Below, piece after piece: positions 42,887 to 51,428 of a stretch of DNA of 64,000 bases. The notes beneath the pieces are model-generated. The model saw nothing but the letters and a program-made list of their open reading frames with translations. It was not told the origin of the DNA and did not search any database. The position numbers and the translations under genes were made by a program. Source of the stretch: Roseomonas sp. (GTDB lineage Bacteria; Pseudomonadota; Alphaproteobacteria; Acetobacterales; Acetobacteraceae); NCBI GenBank assembly GCA_020249505.1, contig JADCFN010000028.1, forward strand, positions 230,784 through 294,783. Direction: 5' to 3'. Position 1 is the first letter of the stretch; each line of letters starts with the position of its first letter.

Positions 42887-44257
42887 TCAGCGTCCGAAGC
42901 TGCCAAGTGCGACCCCGCCGCCTCGCGGATCAGCGGCGCCGATGCATGCCGGGCCATTGGTTGGCACCAGCCCGGCGCAGGAAATCACCACGCCCCGGCC
43001 CGGCGCCGGCACCCCAACAAAGGGATCTGCTGGGCCGCCCCGGCGTTGCACCGCCGCCAGCGGCAGGGCCGTTGCCGCCAAGGCCGCCTGCCCACCACTG
43101 CCCGAGGCCGCCGCGCGGAAGCGCCGCAAATCGGGCCGCGCCAGGATCGCCACCGGCAGCGGCGCTGCGTCCACTCGGCCAATGCCTGGCGCGGCGGCAA
43201 GCAAAATGCCCGTCCCCGGTACAATGCGGCCCGTGCCGAAAAGATTGTTCATGCTGAAGGCGCAGGATACCGCATTGCCTTCCCGGTCCAGCGTGATCAG
43301 CGAAGCCCCCGCCCCGGCCCCGGCAGCGCCATCCGCCGGCACCTGCCCGGCCATGGCCGCTTGCAGCGCCCCCGCCATGCCCGGTGATGCCTCGGTGCTC
43401 AGCAGCACCAGATCGGACCCCAAGGCAGAGCGTGCTGCGCCGCCGACACGGGCGCGTGTGGTACGAAGTTCGGCTTCGGTCAGCCCACCACCGGACATGA
43501 TTGAACCTTCCACCAGCCGTTCCGCCAGATTGCCCTGGTAAAGATCGCCAATACCCAGCGGCGCGGCGCGGAGTTGTGCCAGCGTCGCGCTCAAATCCGG
43601 CTGGACGATGCGGTCATCAAGCCGGAGCACGCCGCCACCGGGCCGGGCAAAAACCTGCCGGGCACTCGGGTCTTGGAGCAAAGGCCCAGCCACCACGGCC
43701 AGATCATCGGCGAGCGTCCGGCTGATTTCTGTGCCGAGCCGCGCCAATTCCTCAGCAGGGCGGATCAGATCCTCGATCTTGAAACGCCCGGCATTGAGGT
43801 GCAGCGCGAAAAGCCCGCGCGCCATGGCCGGCAAGGCCGCCGGGCGGTCGGTGCCAGCGGGGATTTCGGTCCGCGCGCCGGCGGGGAAGATGATGGCGCG
43901 CGCCAGACCGCGCTGCGCATCCAGCGCTACGCAAGCCCCACCGCCGCCAAGCCCAGCCCGCGAAGGCAGCGTGACCGCCATGGTAAAGGCGCCGGCCACC
44001 GCCGCATCCACCGCCGAGCCGCCGCCCGAGAGGATATCGCGCGCCACAATCGCCGCGCGGGGTTCATCCGCCGCCACACCGCCCAGAAAGCCTGAGACAT
44101 GGCCCGGCGTACCAAAGGGAATATTCGATCGGCCGGTTACCGTCTCAACCGTGCGATCGACGGTCGATTCCACCGTCTGGCACGCCGCCAGAACCAGGCC
44201 GAGCCCCAAGCCGAGCAAACCCCGTCCCAGTTTCATCCTGCCACCGTGCTGCATCAT
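42887..44257 (-). CDS. Gamma-glutamyltransferase-like lipoprotein lacking the catalytic threonine
   Basis: A 456-residue protein, shorter than usual GGTs (about 530-590). A lipobox LAAC with Cys26 indicates membrane anchoring. GGT-fold blocks are clear: ILSGGGSAVDAAVAGAFTM, the AGLGGGGACV loop, and REGNAVS followed by LFGTGRIVPGTGILL. The self-cleavage and nucleophile motif (T-T-H-x-S-V-V-D in active enzymes) is replaced by G-A-S-L-I-T-L-D around residues 317-324, and the substrate-binding regions are also altered. I therefore read it as a probable non-catalytic GGT homologue. It is first in an operon with the aminotransferase and divergent from a DsbA-like gene. Confidence 0.8.
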   Translation of the reverse strand: MMQHGGRMKLGRGLLGLGLGLVLAACQTVESTVDRTVETVTGRSNIPFGTPGHVSGFLGGVAADEPRAAIVARDILSGGGSAVDAAVAGAFTMAVTLPSRAGLGGGGACVALDAQRGLARAIIFPAGARTEIPAGTDRPAALPAMARGLFALHLNAGRFKIEDLIRPAEELARLGTEISRTLADDLAVVAGPLLQDPSARQVFARPGGGVLRLDDRIVQPDLSATLAQLRAAPLGIGDLYQGNLAERLVEGSIMSGGGLTEAELRTTRARVGGAARSALGSDLVLLSTEASPGMAGALQAAMAGQVPADGAAGAGAGASLITLDREGNAVSCAFSMNNLFGTGRIVPGTGILLAAAPGIGRVDAAPLPVAILARPDLRRFRAAASGSGGQAALAATALPLAAVQRRGGPADPFVGVPAPGRGVVISCAGLVPTNGPACIGAADPRGGGVALGSFGR

Positions 44258-44418
44258 GCCGATATTCTTCCTGACTGGCCGCGCCGGCGGGCGCGTCGTG
44301 GATAGGGATTAGCATAGAAGCGCCCGAGTCCAAGGGCGGGCGGGCAAGAATAGCGGCTTGCCTGATGGCGCGGGCCGGGCTTGGTTAAGCGGTGACGCCA
44401 CGCCGGGACCCGACCACC

Positions 44419-45153
44419 ATGAAAAGACGCCTGCTGCTTACCGCCTTCGCCGCAACCCTGGCCGGGCCCGCCTTGGCTCAGGGCTTCACGGAAGCGCAGC
44501 GCGCCGAAATCCTGGCTATCCTGCGCGATGCGCTGCGCCGCGACCCGACGCTGCTCCGCGAAGGCCTCGCTGCGCTGCAAGCGGCCGAGGATTTTGAACG
44601 CGGCGCCGCACAAGCCACCGCCATCCGCGCGCATGAAGCGGCGCTGTTGCGCAACCCCGCCGACCCTGTGCGCGGCAATCCGCGTGGTGATGTGACGATT
44701 GTGGAATTCTTTGACGCGCGCTGCCCCTTCTGCAAAAGGCTGGCTGGCGAAATGGCGGAATTGCTGCGCAAGGACCGCAATATCCGCGTGGTGATGAAGG
44801 ATTTGCCCGTGCTGGGCCCGGCTTCCGTGGTGGCCGCGCGCGGTTTGCTCGCCGCGCAGCGCCAGGGAAAATACAATGAATTTTATGATCGGCTGATGGC
44901 GTTGCGTGGTGAACCCACCGAAGCCGCCATGCGTGCCGAGGCTGAGCGGATTGGCATGGATGTGGCGCGCTGGCAGCGGGACATGCTTGATCCCGCCTTG
45001 CAGCAGCGCATTGACACCAATATGGAATTGGCCCGCGCGCTCCGCATTGAAGGCACGCCGGCCTTGATCATTGGCGATGCCTTCATCCCGGGCGCGGTGC
45101 CTTTGGCCGATCTGGAACGCGCGGTCGCTGAAGCGCGCCGCGCGCGTCGCTAA
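44419..45153 (+). CDS. DsbA-family thiol:disulfide oxidoreductase, periplasmic
   Basis: A 244-residue protein with a signal peptide (KRRLLLTAFAATLAGPALAQ), a helical N-terminal extension (residues 25-80, as in Com1/ScsC-type proteins) and a thioredoxin fold. VEFFDARCPFCKRL holds the CPFC active site near residue 108, and the cis-proline loop is EGTPALIIGD. It would oxidise or isomerise periplasmic disulfides. An in-frame GTG at 44392 is possible but the ATG gives a proper leader. Confidence 0.9.
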   Translation: MKRRLLLTAFAATLAGPALAQGFTEAQRAEILAILRDALRRDPTLLREGLAALQAAEDFERGAAQATAIRAHEAALLRNPADPVRGNPRGDVTIVEFFDARCPFCKRLAGEMAELLRKDRNIRVVMKDLPVLGPASVVAARGLLAAQRQGKYNEFYDRLMALRGEPTEAAMRAEAERIGMDVARWQRDMLDPALQQRIDTNMELARALRIEGTPALIIGDAFIPGAVPLADLERAVAEARRARR

Positions 45154-45182
45154 ACCGCTTTTCCGGTCGCATTTTCCGAGCC

Positions 45183-45202
45183 GCCAAGTGTTACCACTTG
45201 GC
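45183..45202. terminator. Weak candidate terminator between convergent genes
   Basis: A perfect 8-bp stem (GCCAAGTG at 45183-45190 pairing with 45195-45202) with a 4-base loop, located between the DsbA-like gene and the convergent CDGSH gene. Only TT follows the stem, so its role is tentative. Confidence 0.4.
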
Positions 45203-45219
45203 TTGAAAATTCTCCAAAA

Positions 45220-45624
45220 CTACGGCGCCGTGAACCCCGCCTTCTTGTGGCTGCCATCGCAATAGGGCGCCTTGGCGGTCTGGCCGCAGCGGCAGAAGGA
45301 AGCCTGCGGGGTGCGGTCAATCTCCTCGCCCGCGGCATTCTGCACAATCATCGGGCCAGAAGCGCGCACTGAACCATTGGGCTGCGGGTCCAAATTCACC
45401 GGGCCGGTCACGCCAGAGATATCGCGCCCTTCGCGCTTGGCCGGCGCGCCAGTCAAAGGGATCCCGGCGGTCTTGTGGCTGCCATCGCACCAGGGGCTGT
45501 TCTTGGAGGCACCACAGCGGCAAAGCCAGGCCTCGCCGCCTTCAATCGGTTCGCCCTTCAGGGTGATCTCACCCTTCAGATGCAGTGGTCCGCCGTCGCG
45601 CGTGGTGATGATGGTTGCGGTCAT
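45220..45624 (-). CDS. Tandem CDGSH iron-sulfur domain protein
   Basis: A 134-residue protein with two C-R-C-G...CDGSHK motifs (residues 35-50 and 111-126), each supplying three Cys and one His to a [2Fe-2S] cluster of the mitoNEET family. Between them lies a short domain resembling the MitoNEET-associated region. There is no signal peptide or membrane helix, so it is cytoplasmic. Bacterial members are thought to act in electron transfer or cluster handling. GGAGA precedes the start. Confidence 0.92.
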   Translation of the reverse strand: MTATIITTRDGGPLHLKGEITLKGEPIEGGEAWLCRCGASKNSPWCDGSHKTAGIPLTGAPAKREGRDISGVTGPVNLDPQPNGSVRASGPMIVQNAAGEEIDRTPQASFCRCGQTAKAPYCDGSHKKAGFTAP

Positions 45625-45666
45625 GATGCGTTTCTCCGTTCAATGGGTAGTCGGGAATGTGGTGCC

Positions 45667-47208
45667 TTACGCGGCCCCTGACCAGCCCGCCCCGGGATCA
45701 ATCGGAAATACCGGGCGCGGCAGGCGCTTCCAGGGGAAATTGACCAGAACGGGGCTAGTCAGGCCCGGCACATCCACTTCAAGAATGCGCTCATCGGGGA
45801 AGAATTCATCAAAGCCGGCGCGGAAATGCCCGCGTGATTTCACCACCACAACTCGCGCGGCGGCGATATCCACGCCGAACATCTCAATCATGCGCGGTTC
45901 ATGACATTGGCGGCGCAGGCTTGCCACCACCACGCGGATGCCGCTGCCTTCAAGCTCCAAAAGCGCCGCGTGGCCAAGATCAAAGGCACGCCCGGCCATG
46001 GTGCCACGCCGGCCAATACCCTTGCCGTCGGATAGTTGCAGGATGCGGGCGGGGGCAGAGAAGGGTGCGGAAAACTCGCTGGGATTGCGGTTGAAGGTGG
46101 CGGTGAAGCGCGCCCCCTCCCCCAGCCTATGCGCTTCCTCGGCCAAGTCAGGATCAACGAAATTGGCGAGCACCACGCCCGCCACGCGGGCTTCATGCAA
46201 GGCGCGCAGCACATAGGCGGTATTGCCGCGCCCGCCGCCGCCCGGATTATCGGCAACATCGGCAATCAGTATGGGGGCAGCACCTTCACCCGCCGCTTTG
46301 GCGCGCGCGGTGACATCTGCCAAGGACATTAGCTTCGCCACAAAACGCTGCCGATCCGCCCAGGTGGCGCGCGCAATCTCCTGCGCCGCCGCATCGGCCA
46401 GGGCCTGATCCTCGCCGCGTGCCGTGACAATCACCGTCATGCCGCATTTGGGCAAATCGGAGAAAACAAAGCCGCCGCAGATGGAGGCATTGGCAATGCG
46501 CGGATTATGCACCATCAGCGCCTCACATTCCGCCATGCGATCCGCATAGGGGCCGCGTGCGGTCAGCAGGCTGACCGATGGCGGTGTGATCGGCAGGCGC
46601 ACAAAACCACGCGCGAATCGCGCGCCACCCATGGCTTCACGCAGCAGGTCAGCGGCATCGGCGGCGCGTTCGCGCATATCCACATGCGGGTTGGTGCGAT
46701 AGCCAATGAAGGCATCCACCGCGCCAATCAGCTTTTCGCTGATATTGCAATGAAGGTCATGGGTGCAAATAATCGGCACTGCCGGCCCCACAATAGCGCG
46801 CAGCATCGCCGCCATGGTGCCATCACTATCCTCATCGCCGGTTGCGCTGCTCGCGCCATGATTGGCGATATAGACACCATCCAAGGGCAAAGCCGCTGCC
46901 AAACCAGCCCGCATTTCATCAAAAGCGTCATTGAGCAGGCTTTGATCAATGGGGCCCCCAGGCGGCGCCGCCATCACCAAAATGGGCACCGGCACCCAGG
47001 GCCCTGTTTCATCCATGCGCTTGTAGAAACCGGGGATTTCCGAGGGCAAATGACTGACCGGCTGCCGCGCGAGGCGCGATATCGCCTCCCCCCTTTCCAG
47101 GCATTGCCGCGCGAAATCTTCCTTCACCGTGATCGGTGCGAAGGCATTAGCCTCTAGATGAAGCCCCAGAATGGCAATGCGCGGTGCGCGCGGCGTTTGC
47201 TGACCCAT
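45667..47208 (-). CDS. M81-family metallopeptidase (MlrC, microcystinase C-like)
   Basis: A 513-residue protein with the MlrC layout: IAILGLHLEANAFAP at the start, DGVYIANHGASS, CTHDLHCNISEKLIG, YRTNPHVDMRERA (metal-binding His/Asp region) and a C-terminal domain with DVADNPGGGGRGNT. MlrC was named for degradation of linearised microcystin, but most homologues probably cleave other peptides or amides. It is divergent from an aspartoacylase-like gene. Confidence 0.9.
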   Translation of the reverse strand: MGQQTPRAPRIAILGLHLEANAFAPITVKEDFARQCLERGEAISRLARQPVSHLPSEIPGFYKRMDETGPWVPVPILVMAAPPGGPIDQSLLNDAFDEMRAGLAAALPLDGVYIANHGASSATGDEDSDGTMAAMLRAIVGPAVPIICTHDLHCNISEKLIGAVDAFIGYRTNPHVDMRERAADAADLLREAMGGARFARGFVRLPITPPSVSLLTARGPYADRMAECEALMVHNPRIANASICGGFVFSDLPKCGMTVIVTARGEDQALADAAAQEIARATWADRQRFVAKLMSLADVTARAKAAGEGAAPILIADVADNPGGGGRGNTAYVLRALHEARVAGVVLANFVDPDLAEEAHRLGEGARFTATFNRNPSEFSAPFSAPARILQLSDGKGIGRRGTMAGRAFDLGHAALLELEGSGIRVVVASLRRQCHEPRMIEMFGVDIAAARVVVVKSRGHFRAGFDEFFPDERILEVDVPGLTSPVLVNFPWKRLPRPVFPIDPGAGWSGAA

Positions 47209-47332
47209 TTCTGTAACATCCTCCGGGATGGACGCGGCGCGCGGCTTGTATAAACTCGGTCACCAGAAACGATAATTGAGGGGAAGTTCGCTGGGGACGC
47301 AATCCACCTCCGTTGAGGCTGGGGGGAAAGCC

Positions 47333-48268
47333 GTGCCGCAATTTGCGGTGAGGCTGGCTGCACCTGATCTGCGCCCTTGGCTTGGCGGCAATTGCGGGAT
47401 TCCCGGCGTTTGGTCCTTCACCGCCGCGGCACCTGGCCCGCATGTCGCCTTGGTGGCGCTGACGCATGGCAATGAAATCGCAGGTGCGGCCGTGCTGGCG
47501 GAAATGCTCGGCGCTGGCCTTCGGCCGGAACGGGGCAGGCTGACGCTGATGTTTGCCAATACCGAGGCTTTCCTCGCCTTTGATCCGGAAAACCCGACCG
47601 CGACCCGCTACCTGGATGAGGATTTGAACCGACTTTGGGGTGAGGATCGGCTGCAAAGCCCGCGCGATTCGCGGGAGATGCGCCGGGTTCGGGAATTATT
47701 GCCGGTCATCCAAAATGTGGATGTGCTGGTGGATTTGCATTCGATGCTTTGGCCATCCGATCCGCTCATTCTGGCCGGTGACGCGGATCGCGCGATCCGG
47801 CTTGGGCAATCGCTCGGCATGCCGCGCCTGACGGTGGCTGATCCTGGGCATATCGCCGGGCGGCGGCTGGTGGATCACGCGCGCTTCACCGCGCCTGATG
47901 GCAAGGCGGCGGCGGTACTGGTGGAAGCGGGGCAGCATTGGGAAGCCAATACTGTTGCCGCCATGCAGCAAAGCGCACGCCGCGCCCTTGGGCTTTGCGG
48001 TATTCTGGGCCCTGCCCCGGCGCCCTTGCCGGAACCCCCTCTCCTTGCGCGCGTGACGGAAACTGTGACGGCCACATCGCATAATTTCATGTTCCTGCGC
48101 GAATTTCGCGGCGGCGAAATCATCCCCGAAGCCGGCACGGTGATTGCCCAGGATGGCGCGCGGGAAATCCGCACGCCGCATGATGATTGCCTGCTGGTGA
48201 TGCCAACCCCAATCGCGCCACGCGGGCATACCGCGGTGCGTTTGGCGCGGTTTGAGGCAGCGCCTTAA
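47333..48268 (+). CDS. Succinylglutamate desuccinylase/aspartoacylase-family zinc deacylase
   Basis: A 311-residue M14-like zinc enzyme. The first zinc ligands are in LTHGNEIAG (His, Glu), the NEDLNR-like DEDLNRLWG follows, and the third ligand is in VDLHSM. A C-terminal beta domain contains a late glutamate region (LVEAGQHW). The GTG at 47333 is preceded by GGGGGG; ORF extension upstream is not protein-like. It probably removes an acyl group from an N-acyl amino acid. It lies 68 bases before an FAH-family gene, suggesting a small catabolic operon. Confidence 0.87.
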   Translation: MPQFAVRLAAPDLRPWLGGNCGIPGVWSFTAAAPGPHVALVALTHGNEIAGAAVLAEMLGAGLRPERGRLTLMFANTEAFLAFDPENPTATRYLDEDLNRLWGEDRLQSPRDSREMRRVRELLPVIQNVDVLVDLHSMLWPSDPLILAGDADRAIRLGQSLGMPRLTVADPGHIAGRRLVDHARFTAPDGKAAAVLVEAGQHWEANTVAAMQQSARRALGLCGILGPAPAPLPEPPLLARVTETVTATSHNFMFLREFRGGEIIPEAGTVIAQDGAREIRTPHDDCLLVMPTPIAPRGHTAVRLARFEAAP

Positions 48269-48336
48269 CCCATAGGGCTTGCGCGAAAGCCCGGGCCGCG
48301 CTTGCCTGCCCGCCTTGCTCAATATGGGGAAACCAA

Positions 48337-49227
48337 ATGGCTGCCTTGAACCTGATCACCTTTGCCGATGCGGCCGGAAGCCGCGCGGGCGTGCTGCTTT
48401 CCGGCGGGCGCGTGCTTGACCTTGCCGTCGCCATGCCGCCGGCACGCGACATGCTGGCCGTGATTGATGGCGGCGCCGCCATGCTGGCCGCGATCCGCGC
48501 ACTCGCCGCCAATCCGCCCGCCAATGCGCTGCTGCCGCTGGCAAGCGTTGCGCTGCAAGCCCCCATCCCCAAGCCGCGCCGCAATGTGTTTTGCGTCGGG
48601 CGCAATTACATGGACCATGTCGCGGAAGGTGATCGCACGCGCGGCATTACGCAAAGCGAAGTGCCGAAATACCCGCAATTCTTCACCAAGGCGGCCGATT
48701 GCGTGATTGCCCCCGATGCCAAGGTGCCAACGCATGAGGGTGTGACCAAGTGGCTCGACTACGAAGTTGAGCTGGTGGCGATTATCGGCACCGCCGGGCG
48801 CGATATTCCGAAGGAAAAGGCGCTGGAACATGTCTTTGGCTGGACCATCGGCAATGACGTGACGGGGCGCGATTTGCAGCGCCGTCATGGGCAATGGTTC
48901 AAGGGCAAGTCGCTCGATCGTTCATGCCCGCTGGGGCCGGTGATTGTACCGGCTAGTGATTTGAACGCGGCTGATCGGGCGATTGGTCTCAAGATCAATG
49001 GCGAACAACGGCAAGCCAGCCGCACCAGCAAGATGATTTTCGATGTGCCGGAAATCATCCATCAGCTTTCTTCTGGCTTCACCCTGCTGCCTGGCGATGT
49101 GATCATGACCGGCACGCCGGAAGGGGTGGGCTATGCCATGCAGCCACCGCAGACGCTGAAGGCGGGCGATGTGATGGAACTGACGATTGAAGGCATTGGT
49201 ACGCTCACCAATACGATCAGCGACTAA
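48337..49227 (+). CDS. Fumarylacetoacetate hydrolase-family enzyme
   Basis: A 296-residue protein with an N-terminal cap (residues 1-70) and the FAH catalytic domain. NVFCVGRNYMDHVAE, the metal ligand region WLDYEVELVAIIG, GWTIGNDVTGRDLQRRHGQWFKGKSLD, and TGTPEGVG near the C-terminus are visible. Family members hydrolyse or decarboxylate 2-oxo acids and acylpyruvates in aromatic catabolism. The substrate is not determined. GGGGAAA precedes the start. Confidence 0.9.
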   Translation: MAALNLITFADAAGSRAGVLLSGGRVLDLAVAMPPARDMLAVIDGGAAMLAAIRALAANPPANALLPLASVALQAPIPKPRRNVFCVGRNYMDHVAEGDRTRGITQSEVPKYPQFFTKAADCVIAPDAKVPTHEGVTKWLDYEVELVAIIGTAGRDIPKEKALEHVFGWTIGNDVTGRDLQRRHGQWFKGKSLDRSCPLGPVIVPASDLNAADRAIGLKINGEQRQASRTSKMIFDVPEIIHQLSSGFTLLPGDVIMTGTPEGVGYAMQPPQTLKAGDVMELTIEGIGTLTNTISD

Positions 49228-49234
49228 GCCACCG

Positions 49235-49879
49235 ATGGAAATCTGCCTCAGCTTCGACAATGGGCCGGAGCCTGAGGCGACACCCGGCGTGTTGGCGGTG
49301 CTGGCGCGCCGGCGCATTCCCGCGATGTTTTTCGTGATTGGCGAAAAGCTGCGTGACCCCAAGGCGCGCGCGCTGACGGCACAGGCGCGCGATGCCGGGC
49401 ATGTCATCGGCAATCACACGCTGACGCATGGCGCGCCACTTGGCCGGCGCAGCGCTGCCGAAGCCCTGCATGAAATCACGGAAACCGATGCGCTGCTGGG
49501 TAATCTTGCCGCGCCTGAGCGCTATTTCCGCCCCAATGGCGGCGGCGGTGCCTTGGGCGCGCATTTGCTGAATGGTGCGGCGGCGCGGCATTTGATGGCG
49601 GCGCAAGCGACCATGGTGCTGTGGAATGCCGTGCCCGGCGATTTTCGTGACGCGGAGGGCTGGCCCACCACTGCCCATGCGATGCTGCGCGCGGCTCGGG
49701 CGCCGTTAATGCTCGTTTTGCATGATCTGCCCAATGGCGCCATGCGGCACCTTGATCGTTTTCTGGGAGAACTCCAGGAACAGGGCTGGGCGTTCCGCGC
49801 CGATCCGCCGCCCGGCTGCGTGCCGCTGCGGCGCGGCATCCCCGGGCCGGATTTCGCGGGTTACATTTCTGGTCGCTGA
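49235..49879 (+). CDS. NodB-type polysaccharide/amide deacetylase with altered metal motif
   Basis: A 214-residue NodB-fold protein without signal peptide. Motif 1 is SFDNGP (usual TFDDGP; the second Asp, normally a zinc ligand, is Asn), motif 2 HTLTH with both His is intact, and RPNGGGG corresponds to the RPP motif. The late leucine/histidine motif is LVLHDLP. The D-to-N change may alter metal affinity or specificity. It starts seven bases after the FAH-family stop, so it is cotranscribed with catabolic enzymes, not with envelope genes. A cytoplasmic amide hydrolase is plausible. Confidence 0.82.
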   Translation: MEICLSFDNGPEPEATPGVLAVLARRRIPAMFFVIGEKLRDPKARALTAQARDAGHVIGNHTLTHGAPLGRRSAAEALHEITETDALLGNLAAPERYFRPNGGGGALGAHLLNGAAARHLMAAQATMVLWNAVPGDFRDAEGWPTTAHAMLRAARAPLMLVLHDLPNGAMRHLDRFLGELQEQGWAFRADPPPGCVPLRRGIPGPDFAGYISGR

Positions 49880-49907
49880 AAGCCTTGCCAAGCCTGGGCA
49901 GCTTTTC

Positions 49908-50774
49908 TCAGCCACGCTTTGCAGGCCAAGCCAGCACCAGCCCACCCGCGGCGATCAGTAAACACCCAGCCAAAGCCCAAAGCCCTGGCCAGCGATCAAA
50001 CATCACCGCATCAAGCGCAAGCGCGAAGGCGATGCGCGCATATTGCCAGGGTGCGAGGGCGGAAACCTCCGCCCGCCGCACTGCGCCGGCCAGAAACAGC
50101 AAGGCCGCTGTCTGCAACAGGGTATAGATCACAACCAAGCCCCAGGTGAGCAGATCGGGGCTGCGCCACAGCACCAGCATGGCGGGTGCGAGCAGCACAA
50201 CACCCATCAGCGCGCCTTGGGTGGTGATATCCTCTGCACTCGCCACATCACGAATGCGCCGCGCCATGACCTGATAGGTGGCGTAGGACAATGCGGAGGC
50301 AACAGGGATCGCGGCATACCAGGTGAAAAGCTCCCCGCCCGGGCGCACCACCACCAGCATGCCGGCAAAGCCAAGCAGCACAGCAATCCAGCGCCGTGCG
50401 GTCACTTCTTCCTTGAGCCAAACTGCCCCAAGTGCGGCGAGAATGACAGGCGCGGTGAAGCCAAGCGCAGCCGCTTCCGTAATCGGCACCAACCAATACC
50501 CGATCACACCAAGCGTTGTTGAGAAGATCAGCATCGCCCCCGTCATGCGCTGCGCCCAGGGGCGCGCCGGAAGCGCAATGCGCGTGATGGTGCTAAGCGG
50601 CGCAGGTTTCACCATGGTCAGCGCCATGACGGAAGCGAGCACCAGGGCTGAGCGCAAAAAGGTGATTTCAAACGGGTGCAGGCTTTCCGCCAAAACCTTC
50701 GCCAGCGCATAACCAAGGGCGTAGAGTGCTGTGCTCGCCAGGGTGAATAAAACCGCGATGGCGTAGGGCGTCAT
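49908..50774 (-). CDS. DMT/EamA-family transporter
   Basis: A 288-residue membrane protein with ten predicted helices in two EamA repeats (residues about 5-135 and 150-285), including AVWLKEEVTARRWIAVLLGFAGML. Members export amino acids, nucleobases or other metabolites. It is the last gene of a three-gene membrane-protein operon (MFS, TRIC, DMT) with gaps of 6 and 3 bases. Confidence 0.88.
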   Translation of the reverse strand: MTPYAIAVLFTLASTALYALGYALAKVLAESLHPFEITFLRSALVLASVMALTMVKPAPLSTITRIALPARPWAQRMTGAMLIFSTTLGVIGYWLVPITEAAALGFTAPVILAALGAVWLKEEVTARRWIAVLLGFAGMLVVVRPGGELFTWYAAIPVASALSYATYQVMARRIRDVASAEDITTQGALMGVVLLAPAMLVLWRSPDLLTWGLVVIYTLLQTAALLFLAGAVRRAEVSALAPWQYARIAFALALDAVMFDRWPGLWALAGCLLIAAGGLVLAWPAKRG

Positions 50775-50777
50775 CGC

Positions 50778-51422
50778 TTATCGTTCGTCCGGGTAATCGC
50801 GACCGGGGCGCGCCTTATAGGTGGGCATGGACCAGCCGCGCAGAATGGCCGCGCCACGCAGCGCGAAACCGGCAAGCACGCCAATGGGCAGTGCGATATC
50901 GCGCGGCAGCCCGGCCAGGATTAGTGCAACAAAAACGGCGGCACCAAAAGCCGCTGCGGTGGCGTAGATTTCGCGGCGCAGGATCAGCGGCAGCTCGGCG
51001 CAGATGACATCGCGCAAAATGCCGCCGGCGGTTGCCGTAATGGTGCCCATCAGGATCGCAACCCAGGGGTCCGCGCCCCAACGCAAGGCCGATTCAGCCC
51101 CGAGTACTGCGAAAATGCCAAGCCCCACCGCATCGGCCCAAAGCAAGGCAAGGAAGCGTCGTTCGACAAGATGCGCGCTGAAGAAAACGAGCAAGGCAAC
51201 ACCGGCCGCCAGCAGCACCATGCCTGGCGCCTTCAGCCAAAACACTGGCGCGCCGAGGATTAAATCCCTGACCGTGCCGCCGCCAAAGGCGGTGACACAG
51301 GCAATCAGGATGAAACCTACGGGATCAAGCTGCTTGCGCGAAGCACTGAGCGCCCCGGAAGCCGCCACAACGGCAACCGCTATCCAGGCGGAAAAGGCCA
51401 CCCCTTCATCAAAGGCGCTCAT
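50778..51422 (-). CDS. TRIC (UPF0126) family cation channel
   Basis: A 214-residue protein with seven membrane helices and the duplicated glycine-rich motifs of the trimeric intracellular cation channel family: GGGTVRDLILG and GGILRDVICAELP. Prokaryotic members form potassium-selective trimeric pores. It is flanked closely by the MFS and DMT genes on the same strand. Confidence 0.9.
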   Translation of the reverse strand: MSAFDEGVAFSAWIAVAVVAASGALSASRKQLDPVGFILIACVTAFGGGTVRDLILGAPVFWLKAPGMVLLAAGVALLVFFSAHLVERRFLALLWADAVGLGIFAVLGAESALRWGADPWVAILMGTITATAGGILRDVICAELPLILRREIYATAAAFGAAVFVALILAGLPRDIALPIGVLAGFALRGAAILRGWSMPTYKARPGRDYPDER

Positions 51423-51428
51423 TTCGGG

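Noticed and set aside
45183..45202. The hairpin before the CDGSH gene as a riboswitch
   Set aside because: It is a simple 8-bp stem between two convergent gene ends, so it cannot lie in a 5' leader.
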